DNA from: Ancylobacter mangrovi
GTDB taxonomy: Bacteria; Pseudomonadota; Alphaproteobacteria; Rhizobiales; Xanthobacteraceae
Length of the DNA stretch: 64,000 nucleotides
NCBI RefSeq assembly: GCF_024752355.1
Contig: NZ_JANTHZ010000002.1
Location: forward strand, 620,001 to 684,000
Direction of reading: 5' to 3'
The notes below the pieces were generated by a model that did no database searches, was not told the origin of the DNA, and saw nothing but the letters and a program-made list of their open reading frames with translations. Both the position numbers and the translations under genes were made by a program. Shown one piece after another: positions 37,249 through 46,864 of this stretch; within the stretch, counting starts at the first letter, position 1; each line of letters starts with the position of its first letter.

Positions 37249-37614
37249 TCACCCCCAGCGGCTGAGGATCTTCAGCCGGCCCAGCAGCTCGGCCACCGCC
37301 TCGGTCGGCAGGGTGGCGATCTCGCGCGCCAGCAGGTTGGCGAGTTCGGTCGCCTCGGGCGAAAGGCCGGCGGTGTCGACCGTCACCCGCGGGTCGGAGA
37401 TGTCGGCCAGCATGCGCAGCGCCTCGGCCTCGTCCCAGATGACGTTGAAATAGGCCATGATGCGCTGGAGCATGATGAAGGTCGGCTGGCCGCGCTTGCC
37501 GTGCTCCAGCGCCGAGAGATAGGCCGGCGAGACGCCGATGCCGTCGGCCATCTGGGTCAGCGTCACGCCGCGCTCGGCGCGCAGCTCGCGCATGCGGCGG
37601 CCGAACGGCGTCAT
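37249..37614 (-). CDS. XRE-family HTH regulator
   Basis: 121 aa. N-terminal Cro/C1-type helix-turn-helix: FGRRMRELRAERGVTLTQMADGIGVSPAYLSALEHGKRGQPTFIMLQRIMAYFN. The C-terminal 50 residues are helical (LSPEATELANLLAREIATLPTEAVAELLGRLKIL) and resemble a dimer tail. Starts as ATGA over the smr stop, so it is the last gene of the Tim44-mltA-smr-xre run. Targets unknown. This gene is regularly found next to smr and mltA in Rhizobiales, pointing to a housekeeping role. Confidence 0.88.
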   Translation of the reverse strand: MTPFGRRMRELRAERGVTLTQMADGIGVSPAYLSALEHGKRGQPTFIMLQRIMAYFNVIWDEAEALRMLADISDPRVTVDTAGLSPEATELANLLAREIATLPTEAVAELLGRLKILSRWG

Positions 37615-38222
37615 CGTCCCCCCTCCCTCAGCCGGCGCACCCGCACATAGAGCGCGCCTTCCCCGCCATGGCCGCGCCCGGCGGTCTCGAAGCCGACCAC
37701 CACCGCGCGCAGCTCCGGCGAGGCGAGCCATTGCGGCACCATGCGGCGCAGCACGCCGCGCCCGCCCTCGCCGGCGAGCAGGCCGCCGCCGTCGCCCTTG
37801 CCGGTGATCACCAGAACCAGCGAATGACCCGAATGCTGGGCGCCGCGCAGGAAGCCGAGCAGCCGGCCATGGGCGGCCGCCTGGGTCATGCCGTGCAGGT
37901 CGAGGCGCGCATCGACCTCGGCGCCGCGCGACAGGCGGCGGCGCAGCTTCGGCTCCAGCGGGGCGAGCGGCGTCAGCGGCGGGGGTGCCGGCGCGCGCGG
38001 ACGGGGCGCAGGGGCGGCGGGACGGGCGGTCTTGCCGTTGGACAGCGCCTCGGGAGCTTCCGGCACCGCCTCGGGCGGCGTCTCGGCCTTGGGCGCCGGC
38101 TTCGGCTTCTCGGGGCGCAGCCGATGGACCGAGCGGGTGACGAGCTCCCACAATTCACGTTCCTCGGCGCCGAGCACGCGCCGCCGGCGCGGCCGACCTC
38201 CGCTCTCGCCCGCCCCGCTCAT
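37611..38222 (-). CDS. Smr/MutS2-domain protein
   Basis: 203 aa. Residues 1-40 are basic, 40-90 a Pro/Ala-rich linker, and about 100-200 the Smr domain: DARLDLHGMTQAAAHGRLLGFL with the LDxH-like LDLHG motif, VLVITGKGDGG (the TGxG motif) and GRGHGGEGALYVRVRR. Smr domains are nucleases acting on branched DNA or RNA; the physiological role in bacteria is uncertain. Overlaps mltA and xre by ATGA on both sides. Confidence 0.92.
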   Translation of the reverse strand: MSGAGESGGRPRRRRVLGAEERELWELVTRSVHRLRPEKPKPAPKAETPPEAVPEAPEALSNGKTARPAAPAPRPRAPAPPPLTPLAPLEPKLRRRLSRGAEVDARLDLHGMTQAAAHGRLLGFLRGAQHSGHSLVLVITGKGDGGGLLAGEGGRGVLRRMVPQWLASPELRAVVVGFETAGRGHGGEGALYVRVRRLREGGR

Positions 38223-39568
38223 GGCACTTCCGAGACCGCTTCGGGCCTCACCGGCGGCTTGGGCGGCAGAGGCACGCGGTGCCGGGCGGGGTCGAGCGCG
38301 CGCGGCAGCAGGATGACGAAGCGGCCGGGATGCTGGATGCGGCCGGAGATCGAGCCCGCCTCAGCCCCCGCGCCGAAGAAGATGTCGGCCCGGGCCGGCC
38401 CGACAATGGCCGAGCCGGTGTCCTGCGCCACCATCAGCCGGTCGAAAGGCTGCAGCGCGCCGTCGGTGCCGGTCGGCAGCGCGGCGGCGATGTAGAACAG
38501 CGTGCCATAGGCGTGGATGCGCTTGTCGACGGCGATGGAGCGCCCGGCCACCAGCGGCAGGCCCTGCGCGCCGACGGCGCCGTCGTCGGCCTTCAGTTCG
38601 TGCGCCTCGCGGAAGAAGATGAAGGAGCGGTTCTCGCGCATCAGCGCCTGCCCCTCCTCCGGATGCGCCCCGATATAGGCGCGGATGGCGTCCATCGACA
38701 TCTTCTCGCGCGGCACCAGTCCGCGCTCGATCAGCAGGCGGCCGATCGGCGTGTAGGGCTGGCCGTTATGGCCGTCATAATTGAGTCGCAGCACGCCGCC
38801 ATCGGGCAGGCGGATGCGGATCGAGCCCTGGATCTGGGCGAAGAAGGCGTCCGCCGGGTCGCGCACCCAGGCGATCTCCAGCCCCTTGTCCTTCAGCGCC
38901 CCGTCGTCGATCGCCGCGCGGTCGAAATAGGGCACCAGCTTGCCGTCCACGCGGCGGTAGGCCGGGGCGCGGTTGGAGGGCGGGCTGCCCCTGGGCGGCG
39001 GCTCGGTGACGAGGTCGGGCGGGCGCCGGTAGAGCGGGGTGTGGAATTCGGCCGTGCGCGTGCGCGAGCCTTCCACCTCCGGCTCGTAATAGCCGGTGAG
39101 AAAGCCGTCCGGCTGGCCGATCGAGGCGATGGCGTAGGGGCGGAATTCGCGCTCGAGGAAGGCCCGCGCGCGGTGCTCGCTCACATGCCTGGGCAGGTGC
39201 CGCGCCCGGGCGCAGATCGGCGCCAGCGCGGTGAAGAAGGGACGCGGCGGCGTGACGAGGTCGCCCTTGGCCGCGTTCATCGCGCAGCTCCGGCGGAAGG
39301 CTGCGAGCGCGGCGGCGACGTCGTCCGACGCCCAGCCGGGCAAATCGGCGAAGCGCACCGGCTCCAGCGCCGCCTGCGGGAACAGCACCGGCACGGAGTC
39401 GGGCCGGTGGCGATCGCGATGGGTGCGGGAGGCGTGCTTGCCGGCGGAGGAGGCATGGGCGAGCCCCGTGCCCAACGCTCCCGCGAGCCCGGGGACGGGC
39501 GGCGGGACGAAGCCGGTCAGCGCGCCCGACAGCGCCAGGGCGGCAAGGGTGAGAAGAGCGGTTCGCAC
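38219..39568 (-). CDS. mltA: membrane-bound lytic murein transglycosylase A
   Basis: 449 aa. Cleaves peptidoglycan glycan strands to 1,6-anhydromuropeptides. Hydrophobic signal at residues 5-25 without a clear lipobox, so it may be periplasmic rather than a lipoprotein. The MltA barrel domain has GFLTGYYEPEVEGS and TPLYRRPPDL; the C-terminal 3D domain shows QGLPLVAGRSIAVDKRIHAYGTLFYIA and MVAQDTGSAIVGPARADIFFGAG with catalytic aspartates. An Arg/His-rich stretch follows the signal. Sits 12 nt after Tim44-like and overlaps smr. Confidence 0.94.
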   Translation of the reverse strand: MRTALLTLAALALSGALTGFVPPPVPGLAGALGTGLAHASSAGKHASRTHRDRHRPDSVPVLFPQAALEPVRFADLPGWASDDVAAALAAFRRSCAMNAAKGDLVTPPRPFFTALAPICARARHLPRHVSEHRARAFLEREFRPYAIASIGQPDGFLTGYYEPEVEGSRTRTAEFHTPLYRRPPDLVTEPPPRGSPPSNRAPAYRRVDGKLVPYFDRAAIDDGALKDKGLEIAWVRDPADAFFAQIQGSIRIRLPDGGVLRLNYDGHNGQPYTPIGRLLIERGLVPREKMSMDAIRAYIGAHPEEGQALMRENRSFIFFREAHELKADDGAVGAQGLPLVAGRSIAVDKRIHAYGTLFYIAAALPTGTDGALQPFDRLMVAQDTGSAIVGPARADIFFGAGAEAGSISGRIQHPGRFVILLPRALDPARHRVPLPPKPPVRPEAVSEVP

Positions 39569-39580
39569 CCCATCATCTTC

Positions 39581-40306
39581 TCACGAAGCGGCCTCTGTGG
39601 CGACGAGCTTCCAGTTGGGGTCGCGCGCACCGAGATCGCGGGCGAAGGTCCACACGTCCGTGACGTCGACCACCTGCTCGGCATCGCCGTCGATGACGTC
39701 GCCGGCGCGGTTACGCGTCACCGAGATGAGCTGGGAGAGGAAGCGCACGGTGATCTGGGCGCTACGGCCCTTCACCTGTGCCTCGACGATGTCCGCCTTC
39801 TCGAGGCCGACGAAGTGGGTCTCCATCTTCTCGCCGCGCTGCTCGCGCTCGGCGATGGCGGAGGAGAAGCCCTCGAACACCTCGCGGGCGAGCAGATCCT
39901 TCAGCGCCGCGCGGTCGCCCTTGGCGAAGGCGACGACGATCATCTCATAGGCCGCGCGGGCACCGGTGATGAAGTGCTGGGCGTCGAAGCCGCGCTCCTG
40001 CACCGCGATCGCGTCGAGCCCGGCGGCGACCGGCGAGCCTTCCTCGGCGACGCCGGTCCAGCGGGCCGGGCGCGGCTCGTTTGGATCGGCGGGCTCGACC
40101 GGCTCGGGAATCGCCGGAGCCTCGGCGGCGCCCGGAAAATTCACGACCTTGTCCGAGCCGCCGGCCGGCGCCTTGGCGGGATCGCGCCGCGAATAGGGGT
40201 CATAGGGCGGTCGCTCGCGCCCGGTACGCTGACCCAGCACGCTGCGCAGCCGTATGAAAATAAACACGGCGAGAGCCAGGAAGATGATCGTATAGATATC
40301 GAACAC
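39581..40306 (-). CDS. Tim44-like domain membrane protein
   Basis: 241 aa. One N-terminal transmembrane helix (FDIYTIIFLALAVFIFIRL), an unstructured Pro/Asp-rich linker, then a Tim44-like domain from about 100 (GFDAQHFITGARAAYEMIVVAFAKGDRAALKDLLAREVFEGFSSAI ... WKLVAT). The related mitochondrial Tim44 tethers the import motor; the bacterial homologues are inner-membrane and of unsettled role. In most relatives an fxsA gene lies between this and secB; here none is present. First gene of the mltA run. Confidence 0.93.
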   Translation of the reverse strand: MFDIYTIIFLALAVFIFIRLRSVLGQRTGRERPPYDPYSRRDPAKAPAGGSDKVVNFPGAAEAPAIPEPVEPADPNEPRPARWTGVAEEGSPVAAGLDAIAVQERGFDAQHFITGARAAYEMIVVAFAKGDRAALKDLLAREVFEGFSSAIAEREQRGEKMETHFVGLEKADIVEAQVKGRSAQITVRFLSQLISVTRNRAGDVIDGDAEQVVDVTDVWTFARDLGARDPNWKLVATEAAS

Positions 40307-40743
40307 GTTGCTAATCGCCGTCGTTTCGCCTTGCCTCAGGCATCCATGGCACCCTTATCGTCATATGTGGTGTGAGCTGCGTTCAAGTCCACCACCGACG
40401 ACCGATCCCGGCCTTCTACAGCCTATTTACGCCGTCCGCGCGATTTCGCCAGCCCGGGAACTGACGTAACGTCATCACCTCGCGCGAGGGCCGGAACGCC
40501 CTTACCTTACGCAAGAGTAGAGCAAGGGGCCATCCGGCGCCAACGCTCGATGCGATTTGCCGCGCCCGGCGGGCCGCCTCCGGTACCCGGGCGCGGCCCG
40601 GCGCGGCGCGCCTTGAGGCCGGGCGGCAACCGTGTTAGCGACACGCGCCGATTTGACGTCCGACTGCGGCGGCACCCTCCGACCCAGCGGCGAACGACCC
40701 CGCAAAGGCGCCCTGCCGCCGGCGGGGACCCGAGGAGATCCTG
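40307..40743. other. 437-bp gap between Tim44-like gene and secB
   Basis: Divergent intergenic region. I find no fxsA and no other gene; short frames on either strand lack family features. It holds a TGACGT-A-ACGTCA palindrome at 40462-40474 and, before it, a locally AT-rich stretch near 40340-40440. Confidence 0.6.
40462..40474. promoter_or_regulatory. palindrome TGACGT-A-ACGTCA
   Basis: Two perfect 6-bp arms around one base, in the divergent control region of Tim44-like and secB. Possible operator; regulator unknown. Confidence 0.35.
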
Positions 40744-41211
40744 ATGGCCGATACCGACAACGCCGCCGCGTCCATGCCCACCCTCCAGGTGCTGACGCAG
40801 TACACCAAGGACCTGTCCTTCGAGAATCCGGGCGCGCCCGAATCGCTGCAGCCGGCGGGACAGCCGCAGATCGGCATCCAGATCGGCGTAAACGCGCGCC
40901 CGATCCGCGACGGCGACTTCGAGGTCGAGCTGAAGATCGAAGCCAAGGCCGAGCGCGGCGGCAAGACGCTGTTCGCGGTCGAGCTCGCCTATGCCGGCGT
41001 GTTCCGCGCCCAGAACGTGGCGCAGGAGACCATGCACCCCTTCATCATGATCGAGTGCCCACGCATGCTGTTCCCGTTCGCGCGGCAGATCGTCGCCGAC
41101 ACGGTGCGCAATGGCGGCTTCCCGCCGCTGATGATCGATCCGGTGGATTTCGTCACGCTCTATCGCGAGCGCATGGCCAAGACCCCGCCGAGCAACGTGC
41201 TCGCCTCCTGA
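40744..41211 (+). CDS. secB: protein-export chaperone SecB
   Basis: 155 aa. Tetrameric chaperone that holds precursors unfolded and passes them to Sec[23 protein letters not shown] is the first strand of the SecB fold; [30 protein letters not shown] and [33 protein letters not shown] are the most conserved parts. GAGGAGATCCTG precedes the ATG. Convergent with dnaQ; a GC hairpin without T-run lies between (41228-41258). Confidence 0.97.
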   Translation: MADTDNAAASMPTLQVLTQYTKDLSFENPGAPESLQPAGQPQIGIQIGVNARPIRDGDFEVELKIEAKAERGGKTLFAVELAYAGVFRAQNVAQETMHPFIMIECPRMLFPFARQIVADTVRNGGFPPLMIDPVDFVTLYRERMAKTPPSNVLAS

Positions 41212-41263
41212 GCGAACGCAATCCCGGCCGGCGGCACTCCTCACACGGAGGCCGCCGGGCGGT

Positions 41264-41962
41264 TCACTTCTCCGCCACGTAGCCGTTCCAGAGCGCGCCC
41301 TCGCCCAGCGTGGCGATGAACGCCTCATGCGCGGCGAGCTCCTCGGCATGCACCCGGGGGGGCAGCGGGTGCGGGCGCTGCAACGGCGCCGCCGGCCCGC
41401 CATCGGCAACGACGACCGTGCGTTCCTCGATGGTGAGGCTGAGCGCGGTCTGCTTGCCGCCGCACAGTTCGGCATAGACCTCCGCCAGCAATTCGGAATC
41501 GAGCAGCGCCCCGTGCTTGGTGCGGCGCGAGCCGTCGATGCCGTAGCGCGTCATCAGGTCGTCGAGGCGGTTCGAGCCGCCCGGATGGCGCCGCCGAGCC
41601 AGGCTCAGCGTGTCCACCACCCGGTCGAACACGATCGCCGGACGGCCGAGCCGCGCCAGCTCGGCATTGAGGAAGCCGATGTCGAAGGCGGCGTTGTGGA
41701 TCACCAGCGGGTCGTTGCCGATGAAGGCGAGGAACTCTTCCGCCACCGCCGCAAAGAGCGGCTTGTCGGCGAGGAACTCGCTCGACAGCCCGTGCACGGC
41801 GAAGGCCTCGGCCGGCATGTCGCGCTCGGGATTGATGTAGACGTGGTAGTTCTGGCCGGTCGGGATGCGGTTGTAGATCTCGACGCAGCCGATCTCCACC
41901 AGCCGGTCGCCGGTGAGCGGGTTGAGGCCGGTGGTTTCGGTGTCGAGCACGATCTCACGCAT
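41264..41962 (-). CDS. dnaQ: DNA polymerase III epsilon subunit (proofreading)
   Basis: 232 aa. 3'-5' exonuclease of the replicase. ExoI motif [13 protein letters not shown] with D7 and E9; Exo[14 protein letters not shown]; Exo[17 protein letters not shown] with the catalytic histidine and aspartate. The C-terminal 50 residues bind the alpha subunit. Overlaps coaE by 8 nt. The gene order dnaQ-coaE-aroE-maf is standard near the origin in Alphaproteobacteria. Confidence 0.97.
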   Translation of the reverse strand: MREIVLDTETTGLNPLTGDRLVEIGCVEIYNRIPTGQNYHVYINPERDMPAEAFAVHGLSSEFLADKPLFAAVAEEFLAFIGNDPLVIHNAAFDIGFLNAELARLGRPAIVFDRVVDTLSLARRRHPGGSNRLDDLMTRYGIDGSRRTKHGALLDSELLAEVYAELCGGKQTALSLTIEERTVVVADGGPAAPLQRPHPLPPRVHAEELAAHEAFIATLGEGALWNGYVAEK

Positions 41963-42578
41963 GGCCGGCCTCCCCTTTGGCGCGCTGGCGAAGCGCGGCG
42001 ATCAGCTTTTCCACCTGCTCGCGCGCATGCTGCAGCCCGTGGCCGGTGTCGATGAGGTAGTCCGCCCGCGCGCGCTTTTCCGAATCGGGCACCTGACGCG
42101 ACAGGATCGCCTGGAATTTCGCCTCGGTCATGCCCGGACGGGCGAGAACGCGGGCGCGCTGCACCGTTTCCGGCGCGGTGACGACCAGCGTCGCGTCGAC
42201 CCGCCCCTCGGCGCCGGTCTCGAACAGCAGCGGGATGTCGAGCACGACCACCGGTTCGCCCGCCGCGGCGGCGCGTTCGAGAAAGGCGGCCTCGCGGGCG
42301 TGCACCAGCGGGTGGACGATCGCTTCCAGCTTCTCCATCGCCGCCTTGTCGTGCAGCACCCGGGCGCCGAGCAGGGTGCGGTCGATCCGCCCGCCCATGG
42401 AGACGCCGGGAAAGGCCTCTTCGACCGGGCCGACGCCTTCCGCGCCATAGATGGCGTGGACCGCCGCGTCGGCGTCGTGCACCGGGACGCCAAATTCACG
42501 GAAGATCGCAGCGGTGGTCGACTTGCCCATGCCGATCGAGCCGGTCAGGCCGAGCCGGAGGGGACGCGCGCCGCTCAT
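41955..42578 (-). CDS. coaE: dephospho-CoA kinase
   Basis: 207 aa. Last step of CoA synthesis. P-loop [12 protein letters not shown] at the start, then [13 protein letters not shown] with the catalytic aspartate, [12 protein letters not shown], and [37 protein letters not shown] of the lid. Overlaps aroE (ATGA) and dnaQ. Overlapping longer frame to 43154 is antisense noise over aroE. Confidence 0.96.
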   Translation of the reverse strand: MSGARPLRLGLTGSIGMGKSTTAAIFREFGVPVHDADAAVHAIYGAEGVGPVEEAFPGVSMGGRIDRTLLGARVLHDKAAMEKLEAIVHPLVHAREAAFLERAAAAGEPVVVLDIPLLFETGAEGRVDATLVVTAPETVQRARVLARPGMTEAKFQAILSRQVPDSEKRARADYLIDTGHGLQHAREQVEKLIAALRQRAKGEAGHA

Positions 42579-43420
42579 GCGAGCTGGCCCTTGGCGGCGA
42601 GGTCGGCGAGCACCAGTTCGCGCAGCTCGGACGTGACCTGCGGGCGCACGCCGAACCAGCGCTCGAAGCCCGGCACCGCCTGATGCAGCAGCATGCCGAG
42701 CCCGTCCACCGTGGCGAGCCCCTGCGCCCGCGCGGTGGCGAGAAGCGGTGTCACCAGAGGCACATAGACGATGTCGGTGACGAGCGCGGCCGGCGACAGC
42801 GGCGACAGGTCGATGTCGAGCGGCGGCTGACCCTTCATGCCGAGCGAGGTGGTGTTCACCAGGAGCCGGCAGCCGGCGAGCCTGGCCGGCATGTCGCGCC
42901 ACTCGACCGGCAGCACGCGGGGCCCGAAATGGGCCCCCATCGCCTCGGCGCGGGCGAAGGTACGGTTCGCCACCACCACGCGGTCGAGGCCGCGGCTGAG
43001 CAGGCCGTGGATGATGCCGCGCGCGGCCCCGCCCGCGCCCAGCACCACGGCTTCGCCGAGCGCGCGGGTCCAGTCCGGCTGGGCGGCGTCGAGATTGGCG
43101 AGGAAGCCATGCACGTCGGTATTGGCGCCGCACAGGCGCCCGTCCTCCAGCCACAGCGTGTTCACCGCGCCGAGGGCCACCGCCACCGGGTCGAGCTCGC
43201 GCGCGGCGCGAAAGGCCGCCTCCTTGTGCGGCACCGTCACATTGGCACCGACGAGGCCGCTGGCGGCGAAGTCGCCGAGAAAGCGGTCGATGTCGCCCGG
43301 CGCGACATCGAGAAGCCCGTAGCTGCCGTCGATGCCGTGCGATTTCAGCCAGTAGCCGTGGATCAGCGGCGAGCGCGAATGGGCGACCGGATGGCCGATG
43401 ACGGCGGCGCGGCGGGTCAT
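42575..43420 (-). CDS. aroE: shikimate dehydrogenase
   Basis: 281 aa. NADPH-dependent reduction of 3-dehydroshikimate. Substrate motif [19 protein letters not shown]; catalytic lysine and partner in [15 protein letters not shown] loop [12 protein letters not shown] with basic NRT ([12 protein letters not shown]), and GANTDVHGF. Overlaps maf and coaE by ATGA. Confidence 0.97.
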   Translation of the reverse strand: MTRRAAVIGHPVAHSRSPLIHGYWLKSHGIDGSYGLLDVAPGDIDRFLGDFAASGLVGANVTVPHKEAAFRAARELDPVAVALGAVNTLWLEDGRLCGANTDVHGFLANLDAAQPDWTRALGEAVVLGAGGAARGIIHGLLSRGLDRVVVANRTFARAEAMGAHFGPRVLPVEWRDMPARLAGCRLLVNTTSLGMKGQPPLDIDLSPLSPAALVTDIVYVPLVTPLLATARAQGLATVDGLGMLLHQAVPGFERWFGVRPQVTSELRELVLADLAAKGQLA

Positions 43421-44043
43421 GTCAGGTCTCCATGCCGGCGCAGGAAGGCGAGCAGCGCCAGCAGCGGCAGGCCGAGGATCACCGAATGGTCGCCCTCGAT
43501 GCGCTCGAACAGGTGGATGCCGAGATTTTCGAGCTGGTAGCCGCCGACGCTCGAAGTCACCGCCTCGCCGGCGGCGTCGAGATAGGCGTCGAGCGTGTTC
43601 GCGTCGAGCGGGCGCATCGTGAGGCGCGCGGTCTCGACGGTCTCGAACAGCACCACGCCGTCCCGGGCAAGCGCGATGGCGGAATGGAGCGCATGGGTAT
43701 GCCCGGCGAGGCGGGCGATCTGGTCCCGCGCGCCCGCGCGATCGGCCGGCTTGTGGAAGGCCTCATCGCCCAGCGCCAGCGTCTGGTCGGCGCCGATCAC
43801 CAGTCGGCCAGGGCAAAGCGCGCCGCCCGCCAGTGCCTTGGCGCGGGCCAGAACCGAGGCGACCTCGGCGGGAAATGCGCCGCGCGAGACGGCCTGCGCC
43901 TCCAGCGCGCGCTCGTCGATATCCACGGCGAGCGCCTCGACCGGCAGCTGGGCGGCCTCAAGGAGCGCGCGGCGGGCGGCGCTTTTCGAGGCGAGCACCA
44001 AGGGCGCCGTTCCGCGCCAGAGCGGATGGGTCGCGGGCGCCAT
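43417..44043 (-). CDS. Maf-like nucleotide pyrophosphatase
   Basis: 208 aa. Maf proteins hydrolyse modified or canonical nucleoside triphosphates (dTTP, UTP, m7GTP). [22 protein letters not shown] is the diagnostic SxSxxR start, followed by [16 protein letters not shown] and the later [31 protein letters not shown] at 44043, 2 nt after the ppsR stop; overlaps aroE. Which nucleotide is used is not clear; this subgroup is the one found near alphaproteobacterial origins. Confidence 0.93.
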   Translation of the reverse strand: MAPATHPLWRGTAPLVLASKSAARRALLEAAQLPVEALAVDIDERALEAQAVSRGAFPAEVASVLARAKALAGGALCPGRLVIGADQTLALGDEAFHKPADRAGARDQIARLAGHTHALHSAIALARDGVVLFETVETARLTMRPLDANTLDAYLDAAGEAVTSSVGGYQLENLGIHLFERIEGDHSVILGLPLLALLAFLRRHGDLT

Positions 44044-44045
44044 CG

Positions 44046-44897
44046 CTAGCGCGCCTCGGAGAGCTTGCGCCGGTGCTCCTGCAGCAGCGCGATGATGGCG
44101 GCCGCGGTCTCCTCGATCGAGCGGCGGGTGACGTCGATCACCGGCCAGCCATGGCGCGCGCACAGGCGGCGCGAAAACGCCACTTCCTCGGCCACGGCGT
44201 CGCGGTCGGTATAGGCGTCGTTGGGCTGGGCGGCATTCAGCCCGAGCAGGCGGTTGCGGCGGATCTCGACGACGCGCTCGGGGCTCGCCACCAGCCCGAC
44301 GACCAGCGGGCGCCGCAATTCGTCGAGGCCCGGCGGCACTGGGATGTTCGGCACCAGCGGGATGTTGGCGGTCTTGATGCCACGATTGGCGAGATAGATG
44401 CTGGTCGGCGTCTTGGACGAGCGGGAGATGCCGAGCAGCACCACGTCGGCCGCGTCGAGCCCGCTGGTGTGCTGCCCGTCATCGTGCATCACCGTGTAGT
44501 TCATGGCGTCGATGCGGCGGAAATACTCTCCGTCGAGCTGGTGCTGGCCGCCGACGCGCGGGGTCGGGTCGCCGCCGAGATAGGCCTGGAACAGCCGCAC
44601 CACCGGCGCCAGCACGGAGAGCACGGGAATGCCGTTCTCCAGGCAGAAGGATTTCAGCCGGTTGCGCAGATCGGGCTCGGTCAACGTGTAGAGCACGATG
44701 CCGGGATATTCCTCGAGATCGCAGATCACCTTGTCGAGCTGCTTGTGCGTGCGGACCAGCGGGTAGATGTGCTCGATCGCCTTCACATTGTACTGCGCCG
44801 AGGCCGCCCGGCCGACGCTCAGCAGCGTCTCGCCGGTCGAATCCGACACGAGATGAAGGTGGAAATAGCTTTCCGGAATCTCAGCGTCGTCGATCAC
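44046..44897 (-). CDS. ppsR: pyruvate, phosphate/water dikinase regulatory protein (DUF299)
   Basis: 283 aa from a GTG start. Bifunctional kinase/phosphorylase that switches PEP synthase or PPDK by ADP-dependent phosphorylation and Pi-dependent removal. [21 protein letters not shown] is the family start; the nucleotide loop is [20 protein letters not shown] prefer the GTG at 44897 because the family begins just before FHLHLVSD; the ATG at 44993 adds 32 residues of unlike sequence. The gene borders the proposed origin, as CC_0001-type genes do in Caulobacter. Confidence 0.92.
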   Translation of the reverse strand: MIDDAEIPESYFHLHLVSDSTGETLLSVGRAASAQYNVKAIEHIYPLVRTHKQLDKVICDLEEYPGIVLYTLTEPDLRNRLKSFCLENGIPVLSVLAPVVRLFQAYLGGDPTPRVGGQHQLDGEYFRRIDAMNYTVMHDDGQHTSGLDAADVVLLGISRSSKTPTSIYLANRGIKTANIPLVPNIPVPPGLDELRRPLVVGLVASPERVVEIRRNRLLGLNAAQPNDAYTDRDAVAEEVAFSRRLCARHGWPVIDVTRRSIEETAAAIIALLQEHRRKLSEAR

Positions 44898-45207
44898 GGC
44901 GCTTGTCCACAGGGCTGTGCATGGAGCGGGAACAAGACACGCCCGGCGCGCGTTAGCAAGTCCGGTCTGGGGAAAGCGGGGCCGCCCTTCCACAGTTCAA
45001 CGTGCTGTGCGTGGAATCCGGCCGTCCGCGCGAACAGCGTGGATAAACTGTCGCGCCCGCGCAAGCGGCGGTAATTCCAGCCCTTTTCGGAACGCGCCGA
45101 AGGCCGCGCCGTGGGCGGGGCTGGGGGCCGGTTGTGATGAGCCCGGAACCCGTCTAATGCCCTGTCCTAAACACAGACGACTCTTCATTCAAAGAGATTA
45201 AATAAGT
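44898..45207. other. candidate chromosomal origin (oriC)
   Basis: 310-bp gap between divergent ppsR and hemE, the site of Cori in Caulobacter. It holds a DnaA-box-like TTGTCCACA (44903-44911, one mismatch to TTATCCACA), CGTGGATAA (45038-45046, one mismatch on the minus strand), two CcrM-type GANTC sites (45014-45018, 45179-45183) and an AT-rich tail (45165-45207) at the hemE start. Genes on both sides mostly point away from it. Identification rests on position and these motifs only; a second candidate lies at 48660-48875. Confidence 0.5.
45132..45160 (+). promoter_or_regulatory. possible hemE promoter
   Basis: TTGTGA (45132-45137), 17-bp spacer, TAATGC (45155-45160), 47 nt before the hemE ATG, inside the candidate origin. 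Spacing is ideal, the -10 is weak. Confidence 0.35.
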
Positions 45208-46260
45208 ATGAAGGCGCCGGCGGACAGAGGGGATGGACAGCCGATCCTGCTCCAGGCACTCGACGGGCATGTGCCCGATCGCACGCCGATCTGGATGATG
45301 CGCCAGGCCGGCCGCTACCTGCCCGAATATCGCGAGCTGCGCGCCAGGGCCGGCGACTTCCTCACCCTGTGCTACACGCCCGATTTCGCCGTCGAGGTGA
45401 CGCTGCAGCCGATCCGTCGCTTCGGCTTCGACGCGGCGATCCTGTTCTCGGACATCCTCGTCGTTCCCCATGCGCTGGGCTGCGACTTGACCTTCGAGGC
45501 CGGCGAGGGACCACGGCTGAGCCCGGTGCCCGATCTCGCCGCCCTGAAGGCGCTGCGGGGCGATCTGGATGCGGACAAGGTCGACCGGGTGCTTGAAGCT
45601 GTGTCCGGCATCCGGGCGAAGCTGCCGCGCGAGACCGCGCTGCTCGGCTTCTGTGGGGCGCCGTGGACGGTCGCGACCTACATGGTTGCCGGTCGCGGCA
45701 CGCCCGACCAAGCGCCGGCACGGCTCGCCTCGCTCACCGACCCCGCCTTCTTCGAGGCGCTGATCGACCGGCTGGTCGAAGCTTCCGCGCGCTATCTCGT
45801 CGGCCAGCTCCGGGCCGGGGCGGACGCGGTGCAGATCTTCGACAGCTGGGCCGGCGTGCTCGACCCGGAAGCGTTCCGGCGCTGGAGCATCGAGCCGATC
45901 CGGCAGATCGTCGCGTTGGTGCGGGCCGAGGTTCCGGATGCGCGCATCATCGCCTTTCCGAAAGGGGCGACGCTGGCGGGGCTCACTGAGCTCGTGGCGC
46001 GGACCGGCGTCAATGGCGTCGGGCTCGACTGGACCGCGGACCGGCGCGGCGTGCGCTACGCGCTGGGCGCGAAATGCGCACTGCAGGGCAATCTCGACCC
46101 GCTGGCGCTGATCGCCGGCGGGACGGCGCTGGAGGAGGCGGTCGGCGCGCTGATGCAGGATTTCCGCGGCGCGGCGCACATCTTCAATCTCGGCCACGGC
46201 ATTCGCCCGGAGACGCCGATCGCCCATGTCGAGAAGATGATCGCCCTGGTGCGCGGCTGA
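45208..46260 (+). CDS. hemE: uroporphyrinogen decarboxylase
   Basis: 350 aa. Removes four carboxyls from uroporphyrinogen III to give coproporphyrinogen [25 protein letters not shown] is the diagnostic substrate loop; [29 protein letters not shown] and IFDSWAGVL follow, and NLGHGI ([16 protein letters not shown]) ends the barrel. Full length. Its weak AAAGAGA ribosome site sits in an AT-rich segment. First of the hemE-hemJ-rho series leading away from the origin. Confidence 0.97.
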   Translation: MKAPADRGDGQPILLQALDGHVPDRTPIWMMRQAGRYLPEYRELRARAGDFLTLCYTPDFAVEVTLQPIRRFGFDAAILFSDILVVPHALGCDLTFEAGEGPRLSPVPDLAALKALRGDLDADKVDRVLEAVSGIRAKLPRETALLGFCGAPWTVATYMVAGRGTPDQAPARLASLTDPAFFEALIDRLVEASARYLVGQLRAGADAVQIFDSWAGVLDPEAFRRWSIEPIRQIVALVRAEVPDARIIAFPKGATLAGLTELVARTGVNGVGLDWTADRRGVRYALGAKCALQGNLDPLALIAGGTALEEAVGALMQDFRGAAHIFNLGHGIRPETPIAHVEKMIALVRG

Positions 46261-46278
46261 AGAAATCGGGAGCGAGCG

Positions 46279-46704
46279 ATGGCCTATGAATGGATCAAGG
46301 CCCTGCACGTCGTCGCCATCATCTCCTGGATGGCGGCGCTGCTCTACCTGCCGCGGCTGATGGTCTATCACTGCGACGCGCCGGTGGGCTCGCCCCAGTC
46401 CGAGACCTTCAAGGTGATGGAGCGGCGCCTGCTCAACGCCATCGCCCGCCCGGCCATGGCGGTCGCCTGGATGGCGGGCGCCTATCTCGCCTGGGAGGGC
46501 GGCTGGCTCACCTCCGGCTGGTTCCACGCCAAGCTGGCGCTGGTGATCGCGCTGAGCGTGGCGCAGGAATTCCAGGCCCGCTGGGTGCGTGACTTCGCGG
46601 CCGACCGGAACACCCGCCCGGCGCGGTTCTTCAGGATCATGAACGAGGTGCCGACGCTTTTGATGATCGCCATCGTCATACTGGTCATCGTAAAACCGTT
46701 TTGA
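46279..46704 (+). CDS. hemJ: protoporphyrinogen oxidase HemJ
   Basis: 141 aa, four transmembrane helices. Heme-binding membrane oxidase converting protoporphyrinogen IX to protoporphyrin IX. EWIKALHVVAIISWMAALLYLPRLMVYH carries the conserved first helix histidine and the tyrosine/arginine pair of the family; RRLLNAIARPAM and WFHAKLALV are also diagnostic. 18 nt after hemE, so co-transcribed; together they supply heme. Confidence 0.95.
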   Translation: MAYEWIKALHVVAIISWMAALLYLPRLMVYHCDAPVGSPQSETFKVMERRLLNAIARPAMAVAWMAGAYLAWEGGWLTSGWFHAKLALVIALSVAQEFQARWVRDFAADRNTRPARFFRIMNEVPTLLMIAIVILVIVKPF

Positions 46705-46729
46705 GGTGCTGAAAGCGCGGCGAGGCGGG

Positions 46730-46758
46730 TTGCGGAGGATCGCGGCTTTGCCTATGGT
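46730..46758 (+). promoter_or_regulatory. possible rho promoter
   Basis: TTGCGG (46730-46735), 17-bp spacer, TATGGT (46753-46758), leaving a leader of about 180 nt to the rho ATG. Confidence 0.4.
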
Positions 46759-46864
46759 GCCCACTCTTCCACGAAGCTGGCTGACGCTCCGCTGAAACCG
46801 CCATCGTCTCGCGATGTCGGTCGGGGTGTCGGACAGGGGGCCGGATCCCTTCGGCCACGTCCGC

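Noticed and set aside
41228-41258. GC hairpin between secB and dnaQ as a terminator
   Set aside because: An 8-bp stem exists but no T-run follows on either strand; kept only as a remark under secB.
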